This document shows, in pieces, positions 29,513-38,629 of a stretch of DNA of 64,000 bases (position 1 is its first letter; the number at the start of each line of letters is the position of its first letter). The translations under genes were made by a program, and so were the position numbers. The notes under the pieces are model-generated. The model was not told where the DNA came from, did no database searches, and saw only the letters and a program-made list of their open reading frames with translations. Origin of the DNA: Acetivibrio mesophilus (GTDB taxonomy: Bacteria; Bacillota; Clostridia; Acetivibrionales; Acetivibrionaceae); NCBI RefSeq assembly GCF_004102745.1, contig NZ_RLII01000007.1, forward strand, positions 1 to 64,000, written 5' to 3'.

Positions 29513-30340
29513 ATGAAAATAAAGAGAATATGGAAGATTACATTGTCATTATTAGTAGTCAGTATTTTGATATCGGCATATATGTTTGTAGAGCCTTATT
29601 GGCTGAAGGTAATACATATAGAAATAAGGGATAGGAATATCCCGGATTCCTTTGATGGTAAAAGGGTGGTTTTCGTTTCCGATATTCACCATGGTCCTAA
29701 TTTCTCCAAGGAGAGAGTGGGTAAATTAGTTAGAAAGATAAATAATCTTGATCCGGATATTATTTTTGTTGGGGGAGATTATGTTGAGAAAGGAAAGCAG
29801 TATATAAAGCCCTGCTTTGAAGAGTTGGAAGGTCTTAAAGCCCCTCTTGGAAGGTTTGGAGTATTGGGAAATCACGACTATTATAGCAATGGAGAGCTTG
29901 TAAGGCAAAGCATGAAGGAAGCGGGAATAGTCCTTCTTGAACACTCAGCCCAATGGATTAACTATGGAAGCGGCAGGATAAAGGTGTGCGGAGTTGGTTA
30001 CTTTAACCGCCATTCTCAGCCTATAGAGTCGCTCATTAAAGATGTTGGAGAAGATGACTTTGTCATTTTGCTGTCGCACGATCCCGATTATGCAGAAAGT
30101 ATTCGCAACTATAAAATAGATATCGTGCTAAGCGGTCATACCCATGGTGGGCAGGTTACGCTCTTTGGTCTGTGGGCTCCCTATATTCCCTCCATTTATG
30201 GACAGAAATATAGGACAGGTATGGTAGATACAGAGTATACCCGAGTTTATGTCAGCAATGGAGTGGGTACCACAGCAATTCCCGTAAGGTTTTTCGCACG
30301 GCCTCAGATTATGGTATTTGAATTGATTAAAGAGAAATAG
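29513..30340 (+). CDS. Membrane-anchored calcineurin-like metallophosphoesterase (YkuE type)
   Basis: This 275-residue protein has one N-terminal membrane segment and a complete calcineurin-like active site. The motifs in order are VSDIHHG (Asp, His), VGGDYVEKG (GD), LGNHDYY (GNHD), LSHDPDY (His) and LSGHTHGGQ (GHTH). Members of the YkuE group are membrane-bound phosphatases or lipid-A/nucleotide-type hydrolases; the substrate here is unknown. The chosen ATG (29513) follows GCAGGAG. A longer reading starting at 29474 would run through the dyad element and lacks a binding site. Confidence 0.85.
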   Translation: MKIKRIWKITLSLLVVSILISAYMFVEPYWLKVIHIEIRDRNIPDSFDGKRVVFVSDIHHGPNFSKERVGKLVRKINNLDPDIIFVGGDYVEKGKQYIKPCFEELEGLKAPLGRFGVLGNHDYYSNGELVRQSMKEAGIVLLEHSAQWINYGSGRIKVCGVGYFNRHSQPIESLIKDVGEDDFVILLSHDPDYAESIRNYKIDIVLSGHTHGGQVTLFGLWAPYIPSIYGQKYRTGMVDTEYTRVYVSNGVGTTAIPVRFFARPQIMVFELIKEK

Positions 30341-30440
30341 GTGAAAAAATAGAATATTTTTTAAATTTTCAGGAACTTTTCGGAATGATGAACTGTCTAA
30401 TAAATATTAGTAATTATTTATAAACAAGGAGTGAAGAAAT

Positions 30441-32624
30441 ATGAAAAACAAATTGGTGCTGGTTATAGCACTGGTTATGATTGTATCGACAGCTTTGTCA
30501 GGGGTTGCTTTTGCCAAGGAAGATACCGGACTTCAAGATGCAATCAAAAGAGTAAAGCAACTATTTGTGATTCCTGAAGAAAACAGTGAATTTTCTTATG
30601 CCGCCAGAACTATGGGCGACATTACGATGTGGATGCTGGATTGGCAGTCAAAAGGGGATCAAGGCTCAAGTATTTCCGTTGCTGTGGATAGCACTGGGGA
30701 TATATTGAACTACTATTATTACAAGAACATGGATCAAGATGATTCAAAGCTTCCGAAAGTAAGCAGGGACGAGGCAAAAGCCCAAGCTGAGGGAATTATT
30801 GAAAAAATCAATCCGGGAATATTAGACAGTTTGAAGCTTGTGGAGGGTGCTCAGTACATATCAATTTATGACAGAACATATTATTTCAGCTATGTAAGAA
30901 CACACAATGGGATTGATGTTCCGTCTGATGGAATTTGGGTGGAAATAAACAAGCAGACCGGTGAGCTGGTGAGCTACAACAAGACATGGAACAAGGATTT
31001 TAGTTTTCCTTCAACCGAGAAAATTATAAGCCTTAAAGAAGCGCAGGAGGCGTATGTGAAAAATCTCGGTCTGAGGCTTACATATAATACAGTAAGAGAA
31101 AAGGACGGCGTTAGGGTGTACGCCGCATATACCCCCATATACGGGCTGGGATACTATATTGATGCCATCACAGGGGAAAGATTTGTGCCAGGGTCACGTA
31201 ATGGCATAAATGAATATATGATAAGTTTCAATGAATCAGAAAAAAGCAAACAACTCTTGGATGCCGGTATAGGTGGGGCAAACGTGGTCCTTACACCGGA
31301 AGAAATGGAAGCGGTGGAAGAAGTCGCAGGACTATTGACTCAGAAAGACGTAGAAAAGATAGCTAGGGAATTAAAAGTATTGGAGCTTGACGATACATTT
31401 AACCTTGAGTGGGCAAATCTTTCCAAAGACTGGCCAACCAGAACCAATTACAATTGGAATCTTTATTTCCTAAGAGAGGGAGATGAGAACGGAGAAGGTC
31501 ACTGTGGTGTAGATGTTTCCATCAATGCAAAGACCGGTGAAATAGTGAACTTTAACATTAGTAAAACCAATAAAGAAGATGTTGCGAAGTTTGACAGGGA
31601 AGCTGCAAAGAAAACAGTAGAAGAGTTCTTAAAGGAAATTCAGCCGGAAAAATTTAAAGAGACTGAATATGATAAATTAGCGGATGAAGAGATAACTTCT
31701 ACTGAGGGTGAACAGCCTATATATCTAGGATTCAACTATACAAGGCTGGTCAATGGAGTCCTGTTCCCAAATAACGGTATCAGAGTAGGATTTAATGCTG
31801 CAACAGGTAAAATTGAAAGCTACAGTTTAGAATGGTACGATGTTAAATTCCCTTCAGTAGAAAAGGCTGTTGAACTTGAAAAGATATATGAGATTTTCTT
31901 TAAGGAAATAGGTCTTGAACTTCAGTATATTATAGACGGCAATAATGTCGTATATGTCGAGAGGTCAGTTGCTGGTGCGGATGAAAAGGCGGATAAGAAA
32001 ACGGAAGCAAAGCTTGTATATGCAGTTAATACCCAGAAGCCGGCAAGGTTTGATGCCGATACAGGAGCTATTTTAGACAGTGACGGAAAACCGTATAAGG
32101 AAAATAAGGCTCTGGAGTACACCGATATTTCAGACCACTACGCAAAGAAGCAGATTGAATTGTTGGCTCAAATAGGGGTTGGATTGGAAGGCCCTGAGTT
32201 AAAACCCGATGAGAAAATAAAGCAAAAGGACTTCATGCTACTTATTTCACAGGTTTTATATGGATATCAGTTCTACGGAAAGAATGCCTTAACCAGCGAT
32301 GAGGAAACCGAGGACCTTTATAAAATGCTCATAAGACAAGGGATTATAAAAGAGGATGAAAAGAATCCGGAAGCCTATTTGACAAGAGAAGACAGTGTGA
32401 AGTTTGTTATAAGGACATTAAATTATGGTAAGGTGGCAGAGATTAGTGATATCTTCAATTGCACCTTCAAGGATAAGGATGAAATTAATCCGGAATTGAT
32501 CGGGCATGTGGTTATTGCAAAAGGACTTAAGATTGTGAACGGCTATGGAGAATACTTCAGGCCGAAAGATGAACTTAAAAAAGCAGATGCTCTGATAATA
32601 ATTTATAACTACCTACAAATTTAA
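30441..32624 (+). CDS. Secreted YcdB/YcdC (PepSY-like) protein with degenerate SLH repeats
   Basis: The 727-residue protein begins with a signal peptide (cleavage near GVAFA-KE). Repeated PepSY/YcdB-type units follow, recognised by recurring DxxTGEIVxFNxxK-like strands: INKQTGELVSYNKTW, INAKTGEIVNFNISK and FNAATGKIESYSLEW. The C-terminus (about 560-727) looks like three weak S-layer-homology repeats (YTDISDHYAKKQIELLAQIG, then less clear copies). It is probably cell-wall attached and may inhibit or chaperone proteases; no catalytic motif is seen. AAGGAG precedes the ATG and a strong terminator follows. Confidence 0.8.
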   Translation: MKNKLVLVIALVMIVSTALSGVAFAKEDTGLQDAIKRVKQLFVIPEENSEFSYAARTMGDITMWMLDWQSKGDQGSSISVAVDSTGDILNYYYYKNMDQDDSKLPKVSRDEAKAQAEGIIEKINPGILDSLKLVEGAQYISIYDRTYYFSYVRTHNGIDVPSDGIWVEINKQTGELVSYNKTWNKDFSFPSTEKIISLKEAQEAYVKNLGLRLTYNTVREKDGVRVYAAYTPIYGLGYYIDAITGERFVPGSRNGINEYMISFNESEKSKQLLDAGIGGANVVLTPEEMEAVEEVAGLLTQKDVEKIARELKVLELDDTFNLEWANLSKDWPTRTNYNWNLYFLREGDENGEGHCGVDVSINAKTGEIVNFNISKTNKEDVAKFDREAAKKTVEEFLKEIQPEKFKETEYDKLADEEITSTEGEQPIYLGFNYTRLVNGVLFPNNGIRVGFNAATGKIESYSLEWYDVKFPSVEKAVELEKIYEIFFKEIGLELQYIIDGNNVVYVERSVAGADEKADKKTEAKLVYAVNTQKPARFDADTGAILDSDGKPYKENKALEYTDISDHYAKKQIELLAQIGVGLEGPELKPDEKIKQKDFMLLISQVLYGYQFYGKNALTSDEETEDLYKMLIRQGIIKEDEKNPEAYLTREDSVKFVIRTLNYGKVAEISDIFNCTFKDKDEINPELIGHVVIAKGLKIVNGYGEYFRPKDELKKADALIIIYNYLQI

Positions 32625-32640
32625 CATTTTGACATACATT

Positions 32641-32674
32641 TAAGGGAAGGTTTTGGGCCTTCCCTATTTTTTTT
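32641..32674 (+). terminator. Terminator after the YcdB-type gene
   Basis: GGGAAGG/CCTTCCC perfect stem with a 7-base loop and a run of T. Confidence 0.92.
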
Positions 32675-32756
32675 GGGCAAAGTCTGCGCCCCTGGGATTT
32701 GGAGAGATGAATATTGCAGCATATGAATTCATACATTCATTACAGGGGGAGAGGCG

Positions 32757-33893
32757 ATGAAAAGATTTTATTCAGGAATTACTGTCATTATCACTTTTAT
32801 ATTCGTGCTTGGAGGCATAATTTATAGCCAAAGATCGGGAGATGTACGTCCTACTGCTGCTTCAAGCATATTTTTAGATGAAGTCCCTCAGATAAGCAAA
32901 TATGAGGAAAAGAAACGCATGCTTTTAAAATTTATTGAGAGTTATCTATTGGATTCTGAAGGCGGAGTCATTACGAATACTCACCCAAAGAGGGGGGATT
33001 CAAATACTCTGTCGGAGTCAATAGGAATACTTATGGAATATGCAGTAATTGACAACAATAAGAGCATGTTTGATAGGGAGTACCAGTATCTTGGTAAAAA
33101 TCTGATAACCGAAGACTTTTTCATAAAATGGAGAACAGGAAATGACACTTTCTGCAATGCTTCCATAGATGATTTAAGAATTATTGGTGCACTTCTTGAG
33201 GCATATGAAAAATGGGGAGAGGACGAATACAAAGATCTGGCGCTTTCCCTGCAGCAAAGAATATATAATGCCCAGGTAAAAGAGGGCAATCTTTATGAGT
33301 TTTTCGATTGGAAATACAATATACCAAAGACCTCCACTCCTCTGTGTTATTTAAATTTGAAGGTAATGAATAAATTAAAGGAATATAATAAGGGTTGGAA
33401 AAAAGTATATGACAGGAGCTTGAGTATTATTGCGGGAGGAGAAATGGAGACTTCACCTTTATTCTACAAGCATTTTGACTACAGCCTAGGGAAGTATCTG
33501 CCCGATGAGGAATACCGAGAAAGCGGAGGGATATGTCTTGTGTATACCCTTTATACAGCCCTGTGCATGGCAGAGGCCGGCATTTCCAATGATGAGCTGT
33601 TAAGTTGGCTTGGAAGCGAGATGGAAAAAGGAAAAGTGTATGCGTGGTATGATCCGAATAGTAAAAAGCCTGCTTCTGATATGGAAAGCACAGCGGTATA
33701 TGCACTGGGGTCCATTTTTGCCGGACTTTTGGGAGATGAGATGCTTTCTGAAAAGCTTCTAGATAGAATGCTTGAGTTTATGGTCACCGATGAGGACTCT
33801 CAATATTACGGAGGATTCGGGAACAGTGAGACTGGGGAATTCTATTCCTTTGACAACCTTATGGCATTGCGGGCTCTGGCTTTAGCTAAATAG
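32757..33893 (+). CDS. GH8-like (alpha/alpha)6-barrel protein, membrane-anchored or secreted
   Basis: The 378-residue protein has an N-terminal hydrophobic segment (about 6-24) and a helical barrel resembling glycoside hydrolase family 8. LSESIGILMEYAV is where GH8 carries its acid Glu, and SIDDLRIIGALLEAYEKWG where it carries an Asp; Trp and Tyr residues near YAWYDPNSKKP and YYGGFGN could line a sugar cleft. Family identity is moderate and the substrate unknown; it has no dockerin. The ATG follows GGGGGAGAGGCG. The same frame stays open for 50 codons past the TAG stop (see next feature). Confidence 0.65.
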   Translation: MKRFYSGITVIITFIFVLGGIIYSQRSGDVRPTAASSIFLDEVPQISKYEEKKRMLLKFIESYLLDSEGGVITNTHPKRGDSNTLSESIGILMEYAVIDNNKSMFDREYQYLGKNLITEDFFIKWRTGNDTFCNASIDDLRIIGALLEAYEKWGEDEYKDLALSLQQRIYNAQVKEGNLYEFFDWKYNIPKTSTPLCYLNLKVMNKLKEYNKGWKKVYDRSLSIIAGGEMETSPLFYKHFDYSLGKYLPDEEYRESGGICLVYTLYTALCMAEAGISNDELLSWLGSEMEKGKVYAWYDPNSKKPASDMESTAVYALGSIFAGLLGDEMLSEKLLDRMLEFMVTDEDSQYYGGFGNSETGEFYSFDNLMALRALALAK

Positions 33894-34043
33894 AGTGTTG
33901 GTGAGGAACTGGGATTAAAGGAAGAATTAACTTTAAAAGAATATAAAAAGGTCATAAAATCTATAATTAAAAGGGATAGGGGTACAAAAGAATTACTTGA
34001 AAAAGTATTGATAAAACTCGGAGAAGAGAATTTATGCGAATAA
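33894..34043 (+). pseudogene. Start-less coding-like remnant after the GH8-like gene
   Basis: Directly after the TAG, in the same frame, 49 codons run without a stop and read like a charged helical C-terminus (LTLKEYKKVIKSIIKRDRG, then ELLEKVLIKLGEE). There is no ATG, GTG or TTG start with a binding site in this frame. It is probably the tail of a deleted gene. Less likely, it is an extension reached by stop-codon readthrough. Confidence 0.35.
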
Positions 34044-34061
34044 TAATTTATAGAAGTAGAT

Positions 34062-34105
34062 AAAGGAAATGTCTTACCTGAGTATCTTGGTAAGGCATTT
34101 CCTTT
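34062..34105. terminator. Long terminator hairpin
   Basis: AAAGGAAATGTCTTACC (34062-34078) pairs with GGTAAGGCATTTCCTTT (34089-34105), 17 bp with one G-U pair. It probably ends transcription of the GH8-like gene. Repeat copy B starts at its right edge. Confidence 0.75.
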
Positions 34106-34164
34106 GCCTCTTGGAATGAAATGCAAGGGGCAAAATCGAAGGGACTCGATGTCCCGAGCTTTTA
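34104..34164 (+). repeat. Dispersed GCCTCTT stem-loop element, copy B
   Basis: Closely matches copy A (19282-19342) over 61 bases. GCCTCTT (34106-34112) pairs with AAGGGGC (34125-34131) around the 12-base loop GGAATGAAATGC. An A-to-G change in the right arm keeps pairing. A second block, GGGACTCGATGTCCCGAGC, can form GGGAC/GTCCC. Confidence 0.75.
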
Positions 34165-34169
34165 CTTTT

Positions 34170-35306
34170 TCACACAACTTCCAGTAAGGCCATTGTAATA
34201 TCGTCAATTATTTTATTGAGATTTTTGACATTTGCAAATTCCAAAGCAGTATCTATTATGTGGTCAAGGGTCATTGCAGGGCTCATCTTTTCGCCCAGTA
34301 AAATGTTAAGAAGCCTCTCCTCACCAAACTGCTCATTTTTGGTGTTTCGCAATTCTACAATGCCATCCGTATACATAAACAATCGGTCGCCTTTTTCGAT
34401 GGAAATAATTTTTTCAGTGTACGCCGGGTCATCAACCCAGTCGCTAATAGGAACTCCCGGTATTCTAAGAATATCAAACCTGAGGCTTTCGTGGTTGAAG
34501 AGTATGGGACTAACGTTATGGCCTGCATTTGAATATATAATACTCTTATTTTTGGTGTCAATTATGGCGTAAAACACCGTGATGTATAGCTCTTGGTCAT
34601 AGTAATCCCGGTTAAACTCTTTGTAAAGCTGATTTAAGGCCTCAGCGGGAGAAAGGGTCCTTTTATTTATTGAAGAGCGCAGGAATACTGTCAGCATTGA
34701 GGCCGGTACTCCGTGGCCGGATACATCGGCAATATATATTCCCATATGGTCATTGTCAATCTTGAATATATCCAAAAAGTCCCCACCAATAGCTTCACAG
34801 GGCCTGTAAACATATGAGAAATCGATCTTATCCCGGGGCAAATCCTTTGGAAGAAGACTGCACTGAAGTTTCCTTGCTATATTGAGCTCGCTTTGAAGCT
34901 TTTTATTATGTTCAAGGATTTTCTTCTGCATTTTCTTCATCTCGGTTATATCCCGAAGAACTTCAACAACAGCGGTAATTCTACCGTCCTCATCCCTTAT
35001 GGGTGAGCTCATAACAGAGAAAACTTTTTCCCCTATTATCTCTTCCTTGTTTTGAATCGTTCCTTCAAAAACTGCTTTCCTTGAAGTACAGTTATCGCAT
35101 GGCTTACTTCTTCCGATAGCATTATAACATTTTTCCCCAAGCAAATTTTTGCCCAGAGCTTTTGACATGGAATCGTTGACAAAGATTATATTGTCATCAA
35201 TATCAATAACCCTCACCCAGTCATACATTCCGTTTATAATTTGTTCTATAAAGGTTTTATATTCAGTGTTGCTTGTAAAGTAAAGTTTATTATTAAATAT
35301 GTCCAT
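34170..35306 (-). CDS. PAS-domain SpoIIE-type PP2C serine phosphatase
   Basis: This 378-residue signalling protein has a PAS sensor (about 15-125), a coiled linker (about 130-165) and a SpoIIE/RsbU-type PP2C phosphatase domain (about 165-378). The PAS includes IDIDDNIIFVND and a pair of cysteines in KPCDNCTSRKA, which could bind a cofactor. Phosphatase motifs are AIGGDFLDIF, IADVSGHGVPASM, YSNAGHNVSP, FMYTDGIVELRN and IIDDITMALLEV, with the metal-binding Asp residues kept. Such enzymes dephosphorylate STAS-domain antagonists, and one lies at 37222. The ATG at 35306 has AAAGGA eight bases upstream; an upstream in-frame extension looks non-coding. Confidence 0.88.
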   Translation of the reverse strand: MDIFNNKLYFTSNTEYKTFIEQIINGMYDWVRVIDIDDNIIFVNDSMSKALGKNLLGEKCYNAIGRSKPCDNCTSRKAVFEGTIQNKEEIIGEKVFSVMSSPIRDEDGRITAVVEVLRDITEMKKMQKKILEHNKKLQSELNIARKLQCSLLPKDLPRDKIDFSYVYRPCEAIGGDFLDIFKIDNDHMGIYIADVSGHGVPASMLTVFLRSSINKRTLSPAEALNQLYKEFNRDYYDQELYITVFYAIIDTKNKSIIYSNAGHNVSPILFNHESLRFDILRIPGVPISDWVDDPAYTEKIISIEKGDRLFMYTDGIVELRNTKNEQFGEERLLNILLGEKMSPAMTLDHIIDTALEFANVKNLNKIIDDITMALLEVV

Positions 35307-35552
35307 AACCTGTATCCTTTCATACTGGGGTAAAACTATCCCCCGGACAATGGAAATATAATTGATGGAAAAATTCAGGTTAAAATATGAATAAAGCCAT
35401 GATATCTTATACATTATAACAAAGGGGACCTTTAATATCAATATCACATCAAGTAATCCAGGGTAAAATATAAAAATAAAGTAATAAAATAACTATTCCG
35501 GGAAATAATATAGATAGTGGCTGAGAGTACTATTAAAATTGGGAGATTTGAT

Positions 35553-36185
35553 ATGTTGGCAAAAACAATTTGCAAGCAAATACGAATTGATGTAAACAGT
35601 GAATGGGCTTTTAAGAAATTTGCTGATGCATTATACATGCTGATAGATAGTTCATTAAAAAATGGCTACAAATCGATTGTATTCGTCTGCATTGGAACAG
35701 ACAGGTCAACAGGCGACAGCCTTGGGCCTCTGGTAGGCTACAAAATAAATGATATTAGCTATGAAAATGTTTATATCCATGGGAGTCTGGATGAACCTGT
35801 TCATGCCAAGAACCTCTATATGGTTATGGAACGGGTTTTCGAGCGTTATGACAGACCTCTTGTTGTTGCAATTGATGCCTGCCTTGGAAAGATGGATCAT
35901 GTAGGGTTTATAACTGTGGGAGAAGGCTCGATAAAGCCTGGGTCCGGTGTTAACAAAGACCTTGCGCCGGTAGGCGACATATACATAACCGGTATTGTCA
36001 ATTTTGGCGGGTTTATGGATTATATGATACTCCAGAACACTCGTCTTAGCATAGTAATGAAAATGGCAGATATTATTTCGATGGGAATTAGATATGTTTT
36101 GTGGAAATTAAATTGCAATCCTGAACTATCATCCATGCTATGCAGTGCAATGCGAAAAACGCAGCCTTTGTTGCAATCGGATTAG
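35553..36185 (+). CDS. yyaC: YyaC-family sporulation protein
   Basis: The 210-residue protein belongs to the YyaC family, related in fold to the spore germination protease GPR and hydrogenase-maturation proteases. It contains [27 protein letters not shown], and [20 protein letters not shown] with the Asp and Glu/His positions typical of that fold. Family members are made during sporulation; their substrate is not established. The ATG at 35553 follows GGGAGA at six bases. A GTG 12 codons earlier lacks a site. The promoter probably lies in the 246-base divergent gap shared with the SpoIIE-type phosphatase. Confidence 0.85.
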   Translation: MLAKTICKQIRIDVNSEWAFKKFADALYMLIDSSLKNGYKSIVFVCIGTDRSTGDSLGPLVGYKINDISYENVYIHGSLDEPVHAKNLYMVMERVFERYDRPLVVAIDACLGKMDHVGFITVGEGSIKPGSGVNKDLAPVGDIYITGIVNFGGFMDYMILQNTRLSIVMKMADIISMGIRYVLWKLNCNPELSSMLCSAMRKTQPLLQSD

Positions 36186-36202
36186 TGCTGTAAAGAACGG
36201 AG

Positions 36203-36242
36203 AAAAAAGCTTACGAAAGAGAAAACTAGCGTAAGCTTTTTT
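36203..36242 (+). terminator. Terminator after yyaC
   Basis: AAAAAAGCTTACG and its perfect complement CGTAAGCTTTTTT surround a 14-base loop. Confidence 0.92.
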
Positions 36243-36357
36243 CTATACGAACTAATGCCTAACTACAGAAAAGCTTTAAAGTATTTATATTTTATGTTTT
36301 CAAAAGGTATAATAGTGGTATAATATATTATTATATCGTATTACAGGAGGTAATAAG

Positions 36358-36516
36358 ATGGAAAAGTATGTGTGCACAGCATGCGGGTACATATATGACC
36401 CGGCGGAGGGAGATCCGGACGGAGGAATAGCTCCCGGTACAGCATTTGAGGATATTCCGGATGATTGGGTATGTCCTATATGCGGAGTTGGAAAGGATAT
36501 GTTTGAAAAAGAGTAG
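36358..36516 (+). CDS. Rubredoxin
   Basis: Rubredoxin is a small one-iron electron carrier, in anaerobes often serving oxygen and peroxide reduction. The 52-residue protein has both CxxC knuckles ([12 protein letters not shown] and [11 protein letters not shown]) and the [15 protein letters not shown] core, the full family length. ACAGGAGG lies before the ATG. It is a single gene between two terminators, with TATAAT boxes at 36308 and 36319 but no clear -35 box. Confidence 0.96.
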   Translation: MEKYVCTACGYIYDPAEGDPDGGIAPGTAFEDIPDDWVCPICGVGKDMFEKE

Positions 36517-36522
36517 AAATTA

Positions 36523-36552
36523 AAAAACGGGGCCTAAAAAGTCCCGTTTTTG
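36523..36552. terminator. Terminator after rubredoxin
   Basis: AAAAACGGG and CCCGTTTTT flank a loop; the T-run follows on the plus strand and an A-run precedes, so it can also serve the convergent small gene. Confidence 0.85.
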
Positions 36553-36575
36553 TATAATGTGTCAAGTTTCATGTT

Positions 36576-36716
36576 TTACTGTACGATGTCAATAAGTGAC
36601 TTATCTACCCATTTAACATAATTCTCTTCAATAAAAATCAAAACCTCATCATCGAGCCAGGTTAAAACAACAGCATCATTATCAATATACCTGACTTTTT
36701 TTCCTATGTAGAACAT
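36576..36716 (-). CDS. Small 46-residue protein, unrecognised
   Basis: A short gene with a good ribosome binding site (GGGAGGAATAGT before the ATG) encodes a protein starting MFYIGKKVRYIDNDAVVLTW and ending DKSLIDIVQ. Alternating hydrophobic residues suggest a small all-beta fold, and KKVRYIDNDAVVL resembles the first strands of SH3/KOW-type barrels. Codon use and the acidic, Trp-containing composition look like a real protein, and no other gene overlaps it. No function can be named. Confidence 0.6.
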   Translation of the reverse strand: MFYIGKKVRYIDNDAVVLTWLDDEVLIFIEENYVKWVDKSLIDIVQ

Positions 36717-36943
36717 ACTATTCCTCCCATCTTCTGTAGGGTACATTATACTTATTTTCTATTTTTCTTATATGGAGCTTTAGTATGAAGAAATTGGTAC
36801 GGTGAAAATTAGTACGAAGATTTATTATATTCAATTACAATATCGGCACAGAAGTGTTTTACTTTAATATTTACTATAAAAAATTATAAAAATTTGTTTT
36901 TTTCTCCTAGATTTATTCTTTGTCCAAATATATTTATATTTTA

Positions 36944-36972
36944 TTGAAATAATATCTTGATTGATGTATAAT
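36944..36972 (+). promoter_or_regulatory. Distal promoter upstream of the STAS gene
   Basis: TTGAAA (36944-36949) and TATAAT (36967-36972) with a 17-base spacer lie about 250 bases before the STAS start. Confidence 0.55.
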
Positions 36973-37129
36973 ATTATTTAGCATTCTTATTTTTGTTTTA
37001 TTCACTATCGCAGTCGCTATATAAAGTGTATAGGAACTGTCCTTTGTAGTCTGTTTATCATCATGTTTTATAACGCAATAGAGTTGTTTTTTCAGGAAAG
37101 AAGCTAAAACAGTTGTAAAATATTTTTAT

Positions 37130-37158
37130 TTGACGATTATCAATAGGGATAGTAAATT
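37130..37158 (+). promoter_or_regulatory. Proximal promoter upstream of the STAS gene
   Basis: TTGACG (37130-37135) and TAAATT (37153-37158) with a 17-base spacer lie about 64 bases before the start. The rest of the 505-base gap 36717-37221 holds no visible gene. Confidence 0.45.
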
Positions 37159-37221
37159 TATTATACGGTCATTACAACTCTACAGCTTTACTTATTAATA
37201 AACCTGAAGGAGGTTAAAAAT

Positions 37222-37557
37222 ATGAAAGTTGAAAAAAAAGAGGTGGAAGGCGTTAAAATTATAAAACTTACAGGACAGATAAGAATTTCTACTCAGAATG
37301 AGTTTAAGGATTTATTGGATAATCTTGCAAAGGAAAATGAAGGCGAGACGGTTATAATCAGTATGGATGGAGTAATATATATGAACAGTGCCGGACTGGG
37401 AATCATTATTGATACTTATAAAAAGTTTAAAGAGAAAAAGGGAAGGATGATTTTGTGCAACCTTACACCTGACATCTCAAAACTTTTTGAGGTTACCAGA
37501 CTCAATAGATTTATAGAAATTTACGGTACTGAAGCTGAAGCTTTAAGCAAGTTATAA
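37222..37557 (+). CDS. STAS-domain anti-sigma-factor antagonist
   Basis: A single-domain 111-residue STAS protein of the SpoIIAA/RsbV type. The phosphoacceptor serine is in YMNSAGLGIII, the site that a kinase-type anti-sigma factor phosphorylates and a PP2C phosphatase restores. No kinase gene is adjacent. A SpoIIE-type phosphatase lies 2 kb upstream on the other strand and could be its partner, which is inference. GAAGGAGG precedes the ATG, and a terminator-like hairpin follows. Confidence 0.9.
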   Translation: MKVEKKEVEGVKIIKLTGQIRISTQNEFKDLLDNLAKENEGETVIISMDGVIYMNSAGLGIIIDTYKKFKEKKGRMILCNLTPDISKLFEVTRLNRFIEIYGTEAEALSKL

Positions 37558-37618
37558 ATATTTTGAGATAGACTATGGAAGTAATGGACTTCGATTGTAT
37601 TTATTATGGGTTATTTTG

Positions 37619-37673
37619 AAAAAAGGCGTCTTTGGGCTAAGATATTATGCTTAGCAGGAAGGCGCTTTTTCTG
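37619..37673 (+). terminator. Terminator after the STAS gene
   Basis: A compound hairpin: an outer AAAAAGGCG/CGCTTTTT-like pairing and an inner GCTAAG/CTTAGC around 8 bases, followed by T residues. Confidence 0.6.
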
Positions 37674-37739
37674 TTAGAGGCATATATATAATATATGATT
37701 GGCATGGAGCTAAAAAGAGAAATGGAGGAGAAAAAGCAT

Positions 37740-38456
37740 ATGGTAAAGAATAGGCCGATAATTGGGATAACACCTTGGTTTGACTACAATGAAAATAAAA
37801 TGTATATTAATAGAGCATACTGTGAGGCTATAACTCTATCGGGAGGAATGCCTGTTCTCCTTTCGATTGAAGAGGATGAAGGTTTGCTGTCGGAAATGAT
37901 CGATGTATTCGATGGCTTCCTGCTTTCGGGAGGTCCTGATGTGGATGCTGTGCACTGGGGAGAATGGAATTATAAGTACAACGGGGAAATTTCCCCTTAT
38001 CGTGACAAGATGGAGCTTTTTATAGCGAGGAAAGCCGTGGGAAAAGACAAGCCGATATTTGGAATTTGCAGAGGTATACAGGTTTTGAATGTTGCATTTG
38101 GAGGAACGCTGTATCAGGATATCTATTCTCAGAATAATGAGAAGGACCTGATCAAGCACTCGCAGAACGCCCCAAAGTGGTATCCTACACATAAAGTCAC
38201 ACTGAAAGAGGGGTCCATAGTCCAAAAGGCGCATGGAGCTGAAGTGATAAGCGTAAACTCCTTTCATCATCAGGCAGTCCGGGAACCGGCTTCGGATTTT
38301 ATTATAACTGCAAGAAGTGAAGACGGCATAATTGAAGCAATTGAGCATAGTAATTGCAAATTTGCCGTAGGAGTACAATGGCATCCGGAACATATGTGGA
38401 AGAAAGATTCATCTTTTTTGAACCTTTTTAGATGCTTTGTCAGATCGTGTATGTAG
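37740..38456 (+). CDS. Class I glutamine amidotransferase-like hydrolase (peptidase C26, PuuD type)
   Basis: The 238-residue protein matches the gamma-glutamyl-GABA hydrolase (PuuD) group of peptidase C26. Motifs are MFRGF-region equivalents FDGFLLSGGPDVDAVHWGE, the nucleophile elbow FGICRGIQVLNVAFGG with the active Cys, NSFHHQAV, and GVQWHPEH carrying the catalytic His and Glu. It probably hydrolyses a gamma-glutamyl amide in the cytoplasm. ATG 37740 is chosen because GGAGGAG lies upstream; an earlier in-frame ATG (37695) has no such site. No polyamine genes are near. Confidence 0.88.
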   Translation: MVKNRPIIGITPWFDYNENKMYINRAYCEAITLSGGMPVLLSIEEDEGLLSEMIDVFDGFLLSGGPDVDAVHWGEWNYKYNGEISPYRDKMELFIARKAVGKDKPIFGICRGIQVLNVAFGGTLYQDIYSQNNEKDLIKHSQNAPKWYPTHKVTLKEGSIVQKAHGAEVISVNSFHHQAVREPASDFIITARSEDGIIEAIEHSNCKFAVGVQWHPEHMWKKDSSFLNLFRCFVRSCM

Positions 38457-38629
38457 TTGACCGGGCAAAACGTTATGCAAAATAAAGGTGAATAATAGAA
38501 ACAAAATGTTGCTTTGCTAGCCACGGATGCCGAAAAATAAGTCGAAAAATATTAGTGTTTAATACATGGGTTGAAAAATACGACACTATATGATAATTTA
38601 TTATTAACAAATATGAAAGGGTTCCTTAT

